DNA from: Bacillus pseudomycoides DSM 12442
GTDB lineage: Bacteria; Bacillota; Bacilli; Bacillales; Bacillaceae_G
DNA: 14,874 bases
Direction of reading: 5' to 3'
NCBI RefSeq assembly: GCF_000161455.1
Contig: NZ_CM000745.1
Location: 1-14,874 of the forward strand
This document shows, one piece after another, positions 13,821 through 14,874 of this stretch. The number at the start of each line of letters is the position of its first letter. Position 1 is the stretch's first letter. The position numbers were made by a program, and so were the translations under genes. A model generated the notes under the pieces. That model did no database searches. It saw nothing but the letters and a program-made list of their open reading frames with translations, and was not told where the DNA came from.

Positions 13821-13842
13821 GAAAGTGCGTAAATGTTAGAAT
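13814..13842 (+). promoter_or_regulatory. promoter of yaaC, overlapping the guaB -35
   Basis: On the plus strand CTGTCA (13814-13819), a 17-base spacer and TGT-TAGAAT (hexamer 13837-13842) form a good extended -10 promoter. Its -35 shares five bases with the TTGACA of guaB on the other strand. Confidence 0.65.
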
Positions 13843-13869
13843 TTTTAGATAATAAAAGGAGCGTAATAT

Positions 13870-14865
13870 ATGCATCATACATCTCATACTTGGCAGCAAT
13901 TAAGTTTCTTTTTTTCATCCCAACATGTACAGCGTTATCTTGCCCGCTGTTATGAAAAATTACCTATTGAAAACGCTGAAAAAAAAAGCTTCGAAAATTG
14001 TTACCCTTTTATTTATTACTTAGAGCACGGAAAAAGTTATTATGAATTATGTAAAACTGCACCTTTTTCAATCCAACCTATGCTGTTATTTTATGGAATG
14101 AGTCAACTTTTAAAAGCGTGCTTATTAACTGTTGATCCTAACTATCCAGAAACAACAACAGTTTTGGCACATGGAGTAACAACACGTAAACGAAAAAAAC
14201 AAGGATATCAGTTTTTAGAGGATGAGGTTAAAGTGCAGAAGAATGGATTATTCACCCATGTTGCAGAACGGATGTTTCACATGAAACACTTGGAGGCCGA
14301 GAAATTTATTATGTTAGAACTAATGGGGAAAATCCCCGAATTAGAAACCTTATTCCAGTATAGTCAAAAAGAGAAAATGTTATATAAGGTTCATACGGTA
14401 GACGAACATCATATTTCATTTTCTCCCAACATACTTGATCGTCTACATATGACGAAAGAGCGTTTTTCTCGTTACATAGAAACATCTTGTAAACATCTCA
14501 GTATACAGTACACACCAAGTGAAACCTTTGAATCTGATCTACTATTCTCAGCTTCCACTAAAACATGGAACCCTTTGTACAGTACACCTTTATCTTTTGA
14601 TTGCAATACCAGCACTTACTATTTGCCAATAACTAAAGACGTAAGAAGTTGTAAATTATTCTTACCAGAACCACTCATACATTATTTATTGCTCTACAAT
14701 TTAAGCATGATTTCTCGCTACGAGACCGACTGGTGGTACGACCTATTAGGAAGCTATGCCTCCGAAGATTACCCATTTATTTATCAATTTTTAGGAATCT
14801 CTACAAAGAAAATCCCTTACTATGTTTTACTGTTTTTACTAGGTCAACAATTCCCTATTTCTTAG
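13870..14865 (+). CDS. yaaC: YaaC-like protein, function unknown
   Basis: The 331-residue protein matches the YaaC family of Bacillus, found between gyrA/rrn and guaB. No function has been established. It has no signal peptide; it is rich in aromatic residues and histidine, and contains a basic stretch (TTRKRKKQG, about residues 104-112) and a hydrophobic C-terminal end (YYVLLFLLGQQFPIS). The ATG (13870-13872) has AAAAGGAG at 13854-13861. The gene is complete, its TAG stop being 9 bases from the window end. It diverges from guaB, and the promoters overlap, which may link their expression. Confidence 0.88.
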   Translation: MHHTSHTWQQLSFFFSSQHVQRYLARCYEKLPIENAEKKSFENCYPFIYYLEHGKSYYELCKTAPFSIQPMLLFYGMSQLLKACLLTVDPNYPETTTVLAHGVTTRKRKKQGYQFLEDEVKVQKNGLFTHVAERMFHMKHLEAEKFIMLELMGKIPELETLFQYSQKEKMLYKVHTVDEHHISFSPNILDRLHMTKERFSRYIETSCKHLSIQYTPSETFESDLLFSASTKTWNPLYSTPLSFDCNTSTYYLPITKDVRSCKLFLPEPLIHYLLLYNLSMISRYETDWWYDLLGSYASEDYPFIYQFLGISTKKIPYYVLLFLLGQQFPIS

Positions 14866-14874
14866 GAAATAAAA

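Noticed and set aside
1..14874. CRISPR array, insertion sequence, prophage, toxin-antitoxin or defence genes
   Set aside because: No regularly spaced repeats, transposase, integrase or paired small toxin/antitoxin-like genes were seen; the window is packed with conserved housekeeping genes.

Overview
The window looks like chromosomal DNA of the Bacillus cereus group, taken from close to the replication origin and shown in the reverse of the usual orientation. The reasons are the low G+C content, strong AGGAGG-type ribosome sites, and gene order: read on the minus strand it runs guaB, dacA, pdxS, pdxT, serS, tRNA-Ser, then (after a divergent block) tadA, scr, dnaX, ebfC, recR, yaaL, bofA and rRNA-type promoters. 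This is the gyrA-to-rrn segment known from Bacillus subtilis. The group assignment rests on remembered protein similarity, and the species cannot be fixed from here.

Right part (about 7,600 to 14,874). yaaC (+) and guaB (-) diverge from promoters whose -35 hexamers overlap. guaB (IMP dehydrogenase), dacA (vegetative D,D-carboxypeptidase, PBP5 type) and pdxST (the two-subunit pyridoxal phosphate synthase) follow on the minus strand, each unit with its own promoter. Terminators are clear after guaB and dacA. serS has a complete T-box leader with specifier UCC, and a separately promoted tRNA-Ser(UGA) lies just downstream.

Middle part (about 4,500 to 7,300). A block on the plus strand holds an isochorismatase-family hydrolase (yaaI-like) and the deoxynucleoside kinase pair dgk-dck, which share an operon. 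B. subtilis has yaaH in this block, and it is not found here. Facing the block is a small minus-strand gene for a cysteine-containing, helix-turn-helix-like protein. It sits between dck and tRNA-Ser, where B. subtilis has no gene, and a palindrome lies at its probable transcription start.

Left part (1 to 4,500). tadA (tRNA adenosine deaminase) is followed by scr, the long Bacillus-type SRP RNA, with a promoter, precursor extensions and a terminator. Next comes the replication/repair operon dnaX-ebfC-recR-yaaL, then a possible repeat element, then bofA (inhibitor of pro-sigma-K processing), and finally the start of tandem rRNA promoters cut by the window edge.

Nearly everything is conserved housekeeping sequence. 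No phage, insertion sequence, CRISPR array or defence system was found. The more interesting points are regulatory layouts and the unassigned helix-turn-helix gene, not a clearly new system.
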